Shown: positions 27,904-36,271, counted from the first letter of the stretch. The stretch: 49,429 nt of DNA from Acidovorax sp. SCN 68-22 (GCA_001724785.1 MEDL01000014.1:1-49429), one strand, 5' to 3'. The notes: a model not told the origin generated them from the letters alone. A program made the numbers and translations.

Positions 27904-27926
27904 GCAGCGCAAGGCGCTGCAATTTT
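27904..27926 (+). terminator. Perfect hairpin in the hisF / exopolysaccharide divergent gap
   Basis: Arms GCAGCGC (27904-27910) and GCGCTGC (27914-27920) with loop AAG are followed by AATTTT on the plus strand. It looks like a short intrinsic terminator, yet it lies in a divergent promoter region where no plus-strand transcript ends, so it may instead be an operator or a relic at the insert boundary. Confidence 0.45.
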
Positions 27927-27966
27927 GGCGGTATCGGGCTATGCTGCGCTTCTGCGACGCCCCGCC

Positions 27967-28980
27967 ATGCCCGAGCCCACACCATCACGCCCTCCCACGA
28001 CCGCCCTGCCGCTGCAGCGCCGCACCTGGCTGGCCATGGCCGCTGCCGCGCTCCTGGCGGCATGCGGCAGCGGGGGCGGCGGCCCCGCCCAGACGTTCAA
28101 CGCCACCTTCCTGCAGCCCTGGAAGAGCTACGAAACGCTGCCGGTCGAAGAATGGCGCCGGCGCCTGCAACTGATGCGCGACCTCGGGTGCACCGAGATC
28201 ATCCTGCAGTGGAGCGCGCTGTACGGCGGCAGTTTTCCCTGGGTCATGCCCGAAGACCTGATCCAGCTGCTCTTTGACGAAGGGGGCCGCCACGGCATGG
28301 GTGTGCGCGTCGGCCTGCCGTACGACGAAGGCTGGTGGAACGCGCTGCGCAGCAGCCGTGCCCAGGGCCTGCCGGATTTCCTGGCGCGCACCCAGGCGCG
28401 CTGCCTGGAAACGCTGCAAACGAGCCGCTGGCCTGCACAGCCGGGCTTCCGCGGCTGGTACCTGCCCTACGAACTGGACCAGTACAACTGGGCCACGGCG
28501 GAACGCCAGGCGCTGCTGGTGCCCTGGCTGCGCAACCTGGCCGAGGCGGCGCGTGCGTCCTACCCGCACCAGCCGCTCGCCTTGTCCACGTTCTACAGCA
28601 CGCTGCCGACCTCCGGCCGCCTGGCGCAGCTGTGGGCCGCCATTCTCGAAGAGGCCGCTGTGCGTCCCATGCTGCAGGACGGGGTGGGCGTCGCTGGCCT
28701 GGGCAATTACGCCGGCCTGGAACCCCTGCGCGCGTTGCTGCACGAGCGCGGCGTGGCCTTCGACCTGATCGTGGAACTGTTCGAGCAGTTGCCACCATTG
28801 CCCAACACCAACAACGCATTTCGCGCCAAGGCGGCGTCCAGCGAGCGCGTCGCCCAGCAGATGGCCGTCGCGCGCGACTTTGGCGCCGAGCGCATCGTCG
28901 CCTTCGCCGTTGACCCGTGGCTGCTCACCAGCGAGGACGATGCAATGACCTTCCCCTACACCTGGGGCGCACAGGCCTAG
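27967..28980 (+). CDS. DUF4434 TIM-barrel lipoprotein (YbcH-like)
   Basis: The protein has about 337 residues from ATG 27967 (MPEPTPS); the TTG at 27925 would add 14 residues. The N-terminus has a twin-arginine-like stretch (LQRRTWLAM) and a lipobox ending LLAACGSG, so it is predicted to be a lipoprotein. The mature part matches the DUF4434 pattern: FLQPWKSYETLPVEEWRRRL, CTEIILQWSALYGGSF, GMGVRVGLPYDEGWW and FRGWYLPYELDQYNW, resembling glycoside-hydrolase TIM barrels with acidic residues at strand ends. As I recall, E. coli ybcH beside nfrA encodes a protein of this family, which would tie it to the NfrA/NfrB system here. A role in trimming or modifying the polysaccharide is inference. It is the first gene of the plus-strand arm. 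Confidence 0.75.
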   Translation: MPEPTPSRPPTTALPLQRRTWLAMAAAALLAACGSGGGGPAQTFNATFLQPWKSYETLPVEEWRRRLQLMRDLGCTEIILQWSALYGGSFPWVMPEDLIQLLFDEGGRHGMGVRVGLPYDEGWWNALRSSRAQGLPDFLARTQARCLETLQTSRWPAQPGFRGWYLPYELDQYNWATAERQALLVPWLRNLAEAARASYPHQPLALSTFYSTLPTSGRLAQLWAAILEEAAVRPMLQDGVGVAGLGNYAGLEPLRALLHERGVAFDLIVELFEQLPPLPNTNNAFRAKAASSERVAQQMAVARDFGAERIVAFAVDPWLLTSEDDAMTFPYTWGAQA

Positions 28981-29014
28981 ACCCGTCGCCACCCGCACAG
29001 AACGCCCGCAACGG

Positions 29015-30161
29015 ATGAGCTCCACCACCGCCTTGCACGAACCTCGGGTCGCCGCTGCGGCGGCGGCATCCAGCGCAGCCACCGCCGCCCGGCACGCGGA
29101 CACCGTGGACAGCACCGGAACCCTGCCCCAGGCCGCCATCGACTCCTTGCGCGCCGAGGGCTTGCTGGGGCTGTTGGTGCCCAGGCGCTACGGCGGGCCG
29201 GGCCTGCCGCGGCCTGGGCGAAGCGTGCGGCGCCACGGGGCTGATCTACGCCATGCACCAGTCGCAGGCGGCCGTGCTGATCGGCCACGCGGGGGAGAGC
29301 CCGTGGCACGAGGCCCTGCTGGAACGCGCCGTCCGTGAGCAGTTCCTCGTCGCATCGGCCACCACGGAGGCGGCCACGGGCGGCGCCATCCGCCAGAGCG
29401 CCTGTTTCATCGACCTGCGCGAGGACGGCTTGCACCTGGACAAGTGCGGCGCCGTGATTTCCTACGCGCACGCGGCCGACCTGTTCCTGGTATCGGCGCG
29501 GCGCTCGGCCGAAGCGGCGGCTTCGGAGCAGCAGCTCGTGGCCAGCCTGCGCGAGCAGACCACGCTCAGCAGCGCCGGGCCATGCTGGAACCCTCTGGGC
29601 ATGCGCGGCGCATGCACCCAGCGCTACGACCTGCAGGCACGCTGCGCGCCCGAGCAGATCTTTCCCGGCCCGTTCGCGCACGCCATGTCCGAGACCATGC
29701 TGCCCTGCTCGCACATTCTTCTGGCGGCCGTCTGGCTCGGCATCGCCGGCTCGGCACTGTCCCGGGCACAAGCCTTCCTGCGCGCACGCAACCGCGCGGG
29801 CACACCGCGCAACCCCATCTCCAGCCTGCGCCTGGCCGAGGGTGAGGCCCTGGTGCAGCAGATGCGCGCCCTGGTGGCGGCGAACCTCTCCCTCTACGAA
29901 AGCGCAGACCGCGCAGCTTCGGCGACGGACCGCATGGTCAGCTACAACACGCTCAAGGTCAGCGCCTCGGAGCTGGTGGTTCGCGCCACCCAGACGGCGC
30001 TGCGCATCTGCGGCATCCAGGGCTACATGGAAGAAGGCGACTTCTACCTGAGCCGCCACTTGCGCGATGCGCATTCCGCCATGGTGATGGTCAACGATGA
30101 CCGCATCCTCGGGAACCTCTCCAGCGTCGTGCTCGGCATGCCGATCACGCGTGAACTCTAA
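29015..30161 (+). pseudogene. Acyl-CoA dehydrogenase family gene, frameshifted near its 5' end
   Basis: Two overlapping frames together make one acyl-CoA dehydrogenase of about 380 residues. The first frame (ATG 29015) runs through LRAEGLLGLLVPRRYGGPGL and then turns into nonsense. The second continues with CRGLGEACGATGLIYAMHQSQ, the substrate/FAD region ATTEAATGGAIRQSA and the C-terminal ALRICGIQGYMEEGDFYLSRHLRDAH, ending at 30161. A single extra base near 29196-29212 (the CTGCCGCGG run) explains the break. This could be a real mutation or a sequencing error. Followed by a carrier protein and an adenylating enzyme, it resembles dehydrogenases that oxidise carrier-bound acyl or aminoacyl groups (PltE-like) rather than beta-oxidation enzymes. 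The substrate is unknown. Confidence 0.72.
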
Positions 30162-30184
30162 GCGCCTGCCACCCGCACCTGTCC

Positions 30185-30418
30185 ATGAATCCCAACGAGA
30201 TCGAAACCCAATTGGCCGAAATGGTCCATGCCGCCATCCTGAAGAAGGTCGAACCCGACACCCTGCTGCTCGAATCCGGCCTCCTCGATTCCGTCGCTGC
30301 GGTCGACCTGATGCTCGCCGTCGAGGCGCGTTTCGGCTGCACCGTGCCGCTGACGGAGGTCGAGGAGCATTTGCACTCGATCCGCACGCTTGCGCGCTAC
30401 GTCTCCGCACATTGCTGA
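30185..30418 (+). CDS. Acyl/peptidyl carrier protein (DltC-like)
   Basis: The protein has 77 residues, the usual carrier-protein length. The phosphopantetheine attachment serine is Ser36 in SGLLDSVAAVDLML, followed by the typical helix (AVEARFGCTVPLTEV). It is expected to carry a thioester-bound acyl or aminoacyl group loaded by the adenylating enzyme encoded 3 bp downstream, in the manner of DltC with DltA or of stand-alone PCPs with PltF-type enzymes. The preceding gene is the acyl-CoA dehydrogenase (23-bp gap), so the three genes form one operon. No phosphopantetheinyl transferase is seen in the window. Confidence 0.9.
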   Translation: MNPNEIETQLAEMVHAAILKKVEPDTLLLESGLLDSVAAVDLMLAVEARFGCTVPLTEVEEHLHSIRTLARYVSAHC

Positions 30419-30421
30419 GCC

Positions 30422-31858
30422 ATGCGCTTTGATTTCAGCGCCGGCGATTTCACGGACCTGGACACCCTCCCCAACGCCCCGGCTGCCATCGCACGGGACG
30501 GCTGCCTGAGCTGGAGCGAACTGCGCGCACACGCCAGCGCCTGGTGCGACGAGGCACGGGCCCTGGGGATCGGGCCCGATACGCCCGTGGTGATCCGTGG
30601 GCACAAGGAAGCCGCTTTTTTCGTGGCACTGACGGGCTGCCTGATGCTGCGCGCACCCTTCGTGCCGGTGGACGCGGTGTACCCCCAGCACCGGCTGCAG
30701 AGCATCCTCGACATCCTCGGCGCGCACGTGCTCTACGACGCCGCCCAAGCGGCCTTCCAGCCCCTGCACGGCGGCCCGGCGCCGGTGATGCAGGAGAAGT
30801 CGCTGTGCTACATCATGTTCACCTCGGGCACGACGGGCCAGCCCAAGGGCGTGCAGATAGGCCGTGAGAGCGTGCAGGGCCTGATCGACTGGATGCACCT
30901 GGATTTCAACCTGGGCACGCGGCCGGTCTTCCTGAACCACACGGTGTTCAGTTTCGATGTGTCGCTCTACGACGTGTTCGGTACGCTGTCCCTGGGCGGC
31001 AGCATCGTGATGCTGGACCGCGACACCGCCGCGGCGCCGCTGAAGGTGGCCGCGCTCATGCTGGAGCACCAGGTGTCCACCTGGGTGTCCACCCCCTCGT
31101 TCGCACAGCAGCAGCTTCTGAACGCCGCGTTCAACCAGAGCGCCCTGCCCGCCCTGCGCACGTTCCTGTTCTGCGGCGAGCCGCTCCCGGTGCCGCTGGC
31201 GCGCACGCTGCGCAAGCGTTTCCCGGACGTGCCCATCCTCAACACCTACGGGCCGACCGAAGCCACCGTGGCCACGACCCTGCTGCGCGTGGCGCCCGAA
31301 CACCTGGCGCAGGACGCGGTGATGCCGATTGGCCGGGCGAAGCGCGACAGCGCGGTGTACTGCGACGCGGGCGAGCTGTGCATTGCCGGCCCGCATGTCA
31401 TGCGCGGCTACCTGAACCGACCCGACCTGAACGCCTCGCGCATGTTCCTGCGCAACGGCGAACGGGGCTTTCGCACCGGCGACCTGGGCACGCAAACCCC
31501 CGACGGCATGCTCTTTTGCCATGGGCGCATGGACGACCAGATCAAGCTGCACGGTTTTCGCCTGGAACTGCTGGAGGTGGACGCCGCGCTCGCCAGCCTG
31601 CCCGGTCACCGCGCGGCCGCAGCCATCGCCTTGCGGCGCGCCGACGGGGCGGTGGCGCGCCTGGTCGGCTTCGTCGAGACGGGCCGCGCGGACGGCCTGC
31701 CCGCCGAGCTGGCCGGTTGGAAGGAAATGCTGGCCAGCCGCATCCCCCACTACATGCTGCCGTCGGAACTGCTGGCGTGCGAGCGCCTGCCGGTATCGGT
31801 GAACTACAAGGTGGACCGCGCCCAACTGCTGGCGCTGTACCAATCGCTCAACGCTTGA
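30422..31858 (+). CDS. DltA-like amino acid adenylating ligase (loads the adjacent carrier protein)
   Basis: The protein has 478 residues of the ANL superfamily, a stand-alone adenylation domain. Core motifs in order: MFTSGTTGQPKGVQ (P-loop, about 137), FSFDVSLYDVFGTL, TPSFAQQQLL, FLFCGEPLP, NTYGPTEATVA, GERGFRTGDLG, DDQIKLHGFRLEL and the catalytic lysine in VNYKVDRAQL. The pocket segments FLFCGE (with Cys) and NTYGPTEATVA closely recall D-alanine ligase DltA, so a small amino acid such as alanine is the first guess. It would adenylate the substrate with ATP and transfer it to the carrier protein. Its 3' end overlaps the converging AlgF-like gene by 11 bp. No condensation or thioesterase domain is present. 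Confidence 0.87.
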   Translation: MRFDFSAGDFTDLDTLPNAPAAIARDGCLSWSELRAHASAWCDEARALGIGPDTPVVIRGHKEAAFFVALTGCLMLRAPFVPVDAVYPQHRLQSILDILGAHVLYDAAQAAFQPLHGGPAPVMQEKSLCYIMFTSGTTGQPKGVQIGRESVQGLIDWMHLDFNLGTRPVFLNHTVFSFDVSLYDVFGTLSLGGSIVMLDRDTAAAPLKVAALMLEHQVSTWVSTPSFAQQQLLNAAFNQSALPALRTFLFCGEPLPVPLARTLRKRFPDVPILNTYGPTEATVATTLLRVAPEHLAQDAVMPIGRAKRDSAVYCDAGELCIAGPHVMRGYLNRPDLNASRMFLRNGERGFRTGDLGTQTPDGMLFCHGRMDDQIKLHGFRLELLEVDAALASLPGHRAAAAIALRRADGAVARLVGFVETGRADGLPAELAGWKEMLASRIPHYMLPSELLACERLPVSVNYKVDRAQLLALYQSLNA

Positions 31859-32549
31859 AAGGGTCCGTGCGGTTGGCCTGAATGACCAGCCGCGGCGCGC
31901 CGGCCTCGCCGAGCAGGAACAGGCTCAGGTGGTCGCCGGGCTGCAGGGCCGGCAGGGGCTGTGCCGGGGTGGCCGCCCCACCGCAGCGCCCGGAAACGCT
32001 CGCCCGTACGGGATTGACCGAGCGCGCGGCGGCTGTACCTTCTGCCACCGCCGAGAAGACAGGGGTTCCCGCCGGCGCCAGCAGCAGCTGGGCCTCCCGG
32101 CAGCTGCGCGCCAGGTTGTAGAAGCGCAGTTCGGCTTTCAGTGCATCCTCGTTGCCGGAGGTGTCGTCCATCGGAGTGAGTGCGAATCCGGCGCGGGTGC
32201 GCCGCAGCACCAGGGTTTGGAAGCTGTCTGGCGGCACGCGCAGCCGCGCCGCCTCCGCACCGCCCACCTGGACGGAAAACTCCTCCCCGCCACGCACGAT
32301 GGCGTAGCTGCTGGCCGGCGCCTGCCCGCCCAGCTGCTGCACCGGGCCCGTGGCCACGCGCACGGCCAGCATCACGGACTCGGGATTCACCACGCGCACA
32401 TAGGAAGAGCCGGCGGGCGGGCGCGCTGCATACAGCTGCGACAACACGCCTTCCTGGGCCATCGCCATGCCGCCAGTCCCCAGCGCCAGCACGATCAGAA
32501 CACGCTGCAACGCAGCCGAAAAACCGGGGAGCAATTGGAAGCAGGACAT
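31848..32549 (-). CDS. AlgF-like alginate O-acetylation family protein
   Basis: The protein has 233 residues with a signal peptide (QRVLIVLALGTGGMAMA) and two beta-rich domains, matching the AlgF pattern. SSYVRVVNPESVMLAVRV opens the mature protein, and SSYAIVRGGEEFSVQVGG follows. In Pseudomonas AlgF is a periplasmic protein that passes acetyl groups between AlgI/AlgJ and AlgX. The start chosen is ATG 32549, which overlaps the stop of the MBOAT gene (TGATG); the ORF-track start is too long. It is the last gene of the minus-strand exopolysaccharide operon and overlaps the end of the converging adenylating-enzyme gene. Confidence 0.75.
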   Translation of the reverse strand: MSCFQLLPGFSAALQRVLIVLALGTGGMAMAQEGVLSQLYAARPPAGSSYVRVVNPESVMLAVRVATGPVQQLGGQAPASSYAIVRGGEEFSVQVGGAEAARLRVPPDSFQTLVLRRTRAGFALTPMDDTSGNEDALKAELRFYNLARSCREAQLLLAPAGTPVFSAVAEGTAAARSVNPVRASVSGRCGGAATPAQPLPALQPGDHLSLFLLGEAGAPRLVIQANRTDPFKR

Positions 32550-34123
32550 CAGAACTGGAAATAAAGGAAACGGGTTTCGCGGTGCAGGTGAAGCAGGCAC
32601 AGGCCCAGAACGAGCAGCAGCGCAGCCAGCCATGCGGCGCTGGGGCGCCAACGCAACCAGGCAACCGGTGCCTCCTGCGTCCGCGCGAGCGCGGGGGAAA
32701 AGCGCCCAAGTATCTCGTGCGTGTTCGGCGCAAGCCAGACGATCAGCAGCAGCAGCGCCAGGTACACGGCCAGCACATGCCTACCCGCCACAAGGCGCCA
32801 GGCTTCCCATAGGCCCACCTCGTGCAGCAGCGCGCCCGGCCATTCCAGGGCTTCTACTCCGCGCCATCCGGCCATGCCCTGGAGCAATGCCACGGCATCG
32901 CCTACGCCCGCAGCGCGGAAGAATGCGAATGCCACCACCACGGCAACGAACGTGAGCAGCACGCAGGCAGCGCGCCACAGCCGCCCCATCAAGGGGTGCC
33001 GGGGCGAGAAGCGCACCCCCACCGCGACGCGCCAGCCATGGTTCACGCACAGATAGGCGCCGTGCAACAACCCATAGATGAGGAACTGCAGGCCCGCGCC
33101 GTGCCATACGCCGGCCAAAGCCATGGTGTAGAGCGTGGGCGCCGCCACCATGGCGGCGAAGCCCCCCACCCTGCGGCTCCCCGCCGCGCCCACCGGCAGG
33201 CCCCGGCGGCTGCGCCAGCGCGAGATCTGCATGGCCAACGGGTAGTACAGGTAGGCCGTGAGGTAGCGCGTGAGCGTCATGTGCCAACGCGCCCAGTAGT
33301 CGATGATGCAGTGCGCCTTGTAGGGTGAATTGAAATTCAGCGGGAAGCGGATGCCGAACATCTTGGCCAAGCCGAGCGCCATGTCGGAATAGCCGGAAAA
33401 ATCAAAATACAGCTGCATCGCGTAGGCCAGGCTGGTGCCCCATGCGGCCCAGAACTGCAGTTCGCCCGGAGCGGCAAAACCTTGGTCGGCGTAGGGCGCG
33501 ATGCTGTCGGCCAGCAGCACCTTCTTGGCCAGGCCCATGATGAACAAGGCTCCGCCGACGGACAGGTTTTCCGCACGGAAGCGGTAATTCTGCGGATCGG
33601 CGAACTGCGGCATCATTTCCTTGTGGTGCAACACCGGGCCCGCAATCAAGTGCGGGAAGAACGTGACGAACAGCGTGTGCTTGAGCAAGCTGGGGGAGGC
33701 GACCAATCCGGCCCGGCAGTCGAGCAGGTAGCCGATCTGCGTGAAGGTGAAAAAGGAAATCCCCAGCGGCAGAAGGATCCCCCCCGCATCCAGCCCCAGG
33801 CCCGGCACCCACCCCAGCCAGGCCACCAGATACTTGTAGTAGATGAGCAGCAACAGGTTGCACGCCACCCCGAACGCCGTGGCCCAGCCCTGGCGGCGCT
33901 TGTTGCCCGCCAGGCGCAGTACGTAACGGCTGACCACGTAGTTGAAGAGGATGGACGCCGCCAGCAGGACCACAAAACGCGGATTCCACCAGCCATAGAA
34001 CACGAAGGAAGCGATGCACAGCCACAGCGCCGCCCATCCCAGGCGCACCGTGCCGAGCAGGTAGTAGCCTGCCAGCGCCACCGGCAGGAACAGGAACAGG
34101 AACAGGTAGGAGTTGAACAGCAA
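32549..34123 (-). CDS. MBOAT-family membrane O-acyltransferase (AlgI/DltB-like)
   Basis: The protein has 524 residues and about 10-12 hydrophobic segments. MBOAT landmarks are YKYLVAWLGWVPG, the GISFFTFTQIGYLLD segment, FPHLIAGPVLHHKEMMPQF, SGYSDMALGLAKMFGIRFPLNFNSPY, SDYW-like IIDYWARWHMTLTRYL, and the catalytic histidine in LAGVWHGAGLQFLIYG. It begins at a TTG codon (LLFNSYLFLFLF, as in AlgI MVFSS...), with GAGG about 10 bases upstream. AlgI moves acyl groups across the inner membrane to polysaccharide-modifying partners; DltB does the same with D-alanyl-DltC. With AlgJ/AlgX/AlgF-like genes next door and a carrier protein plus ligase facing it, either donor is possible. Confidence 0.93.
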   Translation of the reverse strand: MLFNSYLFLFLFLPVALAGYYLLGTVRLGWAALWLCIASFVFYGWWNPRFVVLLAASILFNYVVSRYVLRLAGNKRRQGWATAFGVACNLLLLIYYKYLVAWLGWVPGLGLDAGGILLPLGISFFTFTQIGYLLDCRAGLVASPSLLKHTLFVTFFPHLIAGPVLHHKEMMPQFADPQNYRFRAENLSVGGALFIMGLAKKVLLADSIAPYADQGFAAPGELQFWAAWGTSLAYAMQLYFDFSGYSDMALGLAKMFGIRFPLNFNSPYKAHCIIDYWARWHMTLTRYLTAYLYYPLAMQISRWRSRRGLPVGAAGSRRVGGFAAMVAAPTLYTMALAGVWHGAGLQFLIYGLLHGAYLCVNHGWRVAVGVRFSPRHPLMGRLWRAACVLLTFVAVVVAFAFFRAAGVGDAVALLQGMAGWRGVEALEWPGALLHEVGLWEAWRLVAGRHVLAVYLALLLLIVWLAPNTHEILGRFSPALARTQEAPVAWLRWRPSAAWLAALLLVLGLCLLHLHRETRFLYFQF

Positions 34124-34147
34124 GGCGGCCTCAGAGCGTGTTCATGC

Positions 34148-35251
34148 TCATTGCGCGGCGGCCCAGGCACGCTGTTCATCGGCGCTGACCGGCATCGACA
34201 AGGAAAGCTCGGAGAACACCCAGACCACCACCTTCAGATGGCCGCGCCAGCGGTCCTCGCGCTCCAGCGCCGCCAGCATGGCGCCGGAAAAATACCCACC
34301 GTCCTGGCTCAGGTTCCACACTTCCCTGCCCAGGCTGCGGCCCAGACGCTCGGCCAAACCACTGCGCAAACCATTGGAGTCGCCCGCGAGAAGCACCTCG
34401 ACCGGCGCGGTATCGTCCAGGAGTCCGCCGCTGCGCTTTGCTTCAATGTGCTCGGGAATGATCCTTTCGAGCGGCGGGCGCCAGCCCTCCGGCGCCTGGC
34501 CCAGCCCCGCCAGCACGATCAGGTCGCCCATGCGCGGCTCGGCGCTCTGCCCGGTGGTGGTGGCGAATTGCTGCGCGCCCGGGCCGCCCAGCCATGCCAG
34601 CAGCGCCGGCGCCACGCTGTCGACAAACCGCTGGGCACCGGCCGGCGCCATGTGGACGTCGGTGCGGAAAAAGGCCTGCGGGAGCGACGCCAGTTGCGCG
34701 CGGACGTCGACATGGGCCACGCCGGCCGACTGCAGCGCGGCATACCACCGGTCCCAGCGTGCAAGCGCCGCAGGCGCCACTTGCAGGCCACACAACTGCC
34801 GGGCCTGCGTGCGTGACTTGTCGGGAACCGTGGCGACCAGCAACTGCACGCCGCTGCGCCGCAGGCGCTCGGACCAGTGGCGCATGAGCTGAACGCGCTG
34901 CGCGAGTGCCTCTGCGTGGCCCGCGGGTACGCGCAGTCCATCCCGATAGAACAGCCAGCCGGGGCATCCTTCCAGCACTTGCGTGCCCAGATCGCCCAGC
35001 ACCCGGTAGCGCAAGGCAGCGGCCCATCGGTCCACGCTGGCCTGCCCGGGCAGCGTCCCCAGGGCCGCGTTGACCAGCTTGCCGGCGTGCCCGTCCACCC
35101 AGGTGGCGGGCTGCCATTCGCTCGGCGCCATGCGCAGCCCCGCCAGACGCGCAACGCCCCAGGCAAAGCCCAGCGCCATGATCAGGGCGAGCACCAGAGC
35201 ACTCGCCCGGTGGCCCGCGGCGCTCTCCGTATCCGGTGCTGCCTGGTTCAA
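34148..35251 (-). CDS. AlgJ/AlgX-like (SGNH-type) acetyltransferase-associated protein
   Basis: The protein has about 367 residues with one N-terminal membrane segment (ALVLALIMALGFAWGVARL) and a periplasmic SGNH-like domain. Expected catalytic residues are the Asp-x-His pair in FFRTDVHMAP and the nucleophile serine in LLAGDSNGLRSG. GWLFYRDGLR is the usual AlgJ/X start of the domain, and RSGVQLLVATVPDKSRT matches the family. I chose a TTG start at 35251 overlapping the preceding stop codon (TTGA); the ORF-track ATG lies far inside the neighbour gene. By analogy it takes acyl groups handed over by the MBOAT protein and acts on the polysaccharide in the periplasm. It is a paralogue-like partner of the next gene. 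Confidence 0.82.
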   Translation of the reverse strand: MNQAAPDTESAAGHRASALVLALIMALGFAWGVARLAGLRMAPSEWQPATWVDGHAGKLVNAALGTLPGQASVDRWAAALRYRVLGDLGTQVLEGCPGWLFYRDGLRVPAGHAEALAQRVQLMRHWSERLRRSGVQLLVATVPDKSRTQARQLCGLQVAPAALARWDRWYAALQSAGVAHVDVRAQLASLPQAFFRTDVHMAPAGAQRFVDSVAPALLAWLGGPGAQQFATTTGQSAEPRMGDLIVLAGLGQAPEGWRPPLERIIPEHIEAKRSGGLLDDTAPVEVLLAGDSNGLRSGLAERLGRSLGREVWNLSQDGGYFSGAMLAALEREDRWRGHLKVVVWVFSELSLSMPVSADEQRAWAAAQ

Positions 35252-36234
35252 GGCAGCGCAGCCGCCAGCCTGCGGCTCCAATCCTGCTCGGAGATGAGCG
35301 ATGCGCTGTCCCACAGGCCCTTGGCATCCGGGCCCAGATGGAAGTTGGGTTCGAACAACTGCCATACGATGGCCTGCGGTGGCTCGGCACGGAACGCCGC
35401 CGATTCAAGGTATTCCATCAGCACGACCCAGAAACCCACGTCGCCCGGCTTCCAATTGACCGAGACGGGCCGGTCGAGCACATTGGACAGTTTCTGCGGG
35501 AAGCCGAAATACGGCTGCACCATGCTGTTGCCCGTAACGTGCACCGGCGCCCGCGCGCTGTCGAGCAGGCCGGCCTGCTGCGTGGCGCGCCGCACGGTGA
35601 ATACTTCCCGTCCGGCTGCGCGCCGCTGCTCGGGAGTCAGAAAGCGCTCCGCGAGGTCGCCATACCGGCGTTCCTTGGCGACGGTGCCCAGCGCCATCCC
35701 CGTGCCGGGGTTCCCCGCCAACTGCGGCACCAACTGCCGAATCAGCGCGGCCGTGGCCTCGGCCACCGCATCGGCGGCGGCCTGCGTCCAGTGCTGGTCG
35801 GTGCGGTAATAGACCGCTTCACCGCGCGCCTGCACCGTGCGCAGCAGCGCTTCGACATCAAAGCCGGGCACCTGCGCCGCCGCCAGGCGGTCGCGGATGC
35901 CGGCGTAACGCCCCAGCATTTCCGGGGTCAGCCGGTCATCGCCCACGAGCTTGTCGGCATAAAAGAGCTTCTTGCTGGGCAGTACCGGCGCCACCAGGAC
36001 GATGCCCCGCGCCGCAAGACGCCGCCGCACTTCGGCGACACGCGCCACACTGGCATCGATGGCCGGCCAATCGGGTGCGTCTGTCGTTCCCCAGCCGGGA
36101 AACAGGTAGTGCTCCTTGCCGATGACGGCCAGGATGTCCGGTTGGGCCAGGGCAGGCGTCGCCAGCCACAGCGCTGCCGGCAGCCCCAGCAGAGTCCGGC
36201 GTCGGAGCCCATGGAAAAAGCAATCGGTTTTCAT
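35248..36234 (-). CDS. AlgX/AlgJ-like (SGNH-type) polysaccharide O-acetyltransferase
   Basis: The protein has 328 residues from ATG 36234 (MKTDCFFHG). The signal peptide has a twin-arginine-like RRRTLLGLPAALWLATPALA, suggesting Tat export. The SGNH-like domain has YLFPGWGTTDAPDW, VLVAPVLPSKKLFYAD, the Asp-x-His pair in YYRTDQHWTQ and a serine in VTGNSMVQPYFGF at the nucleophile position. In alginate systems AlgX performs the final O-acetylation; AlgJ is also active. Which of the two tandem proteins here plays which role is unclear. It overlaps the next gene (TTGA) and follows the NfrA-like gene by 37 bp. Confidence 0.8.
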   Translation of the reverse strand: MKTDCFFHGLRRRTLLGLPAALWLATPALAQPDILAVIGKEHYLFPGWGTTDAPDWPAIDASVARVAEVRRRLAARGIVLVAPVLPSKKLFYADKLVGDDRLTPEMLGRYAGIRDRLAAAQVPGFDVEALLRTVQARGEAVYYRTDQHWTQAAADAVAEATAALIRQLVPQLAGNPGTGMALGTVAKERRYGDLAERFLTPEQRRAAGREVFTVRRATQQAGLLDSARAPVHVTGNSMVQPYFGFPQKLSNVLDRPVSVNWKPGDVGFWVVLMEYLESAAFRAEPPQAIVWQLFEPNFHLGPDAKGLWDSASLISEQDWSRRLAAALP

Positions 36235-36271
36235 CGGTTCAGGCAATGCATACGGTCCACCCCACAGGCCT

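Noticed and set aside
29015-31858. Pyrrole-2-carboxylate (pyoluteorin-like) antibiotic cluster
   Set aside because: The trio is similar in layout, but no PKS/NRPS or halogenase genes are present and the ligase pocket looks DltA-like. Kept only as an analogy.
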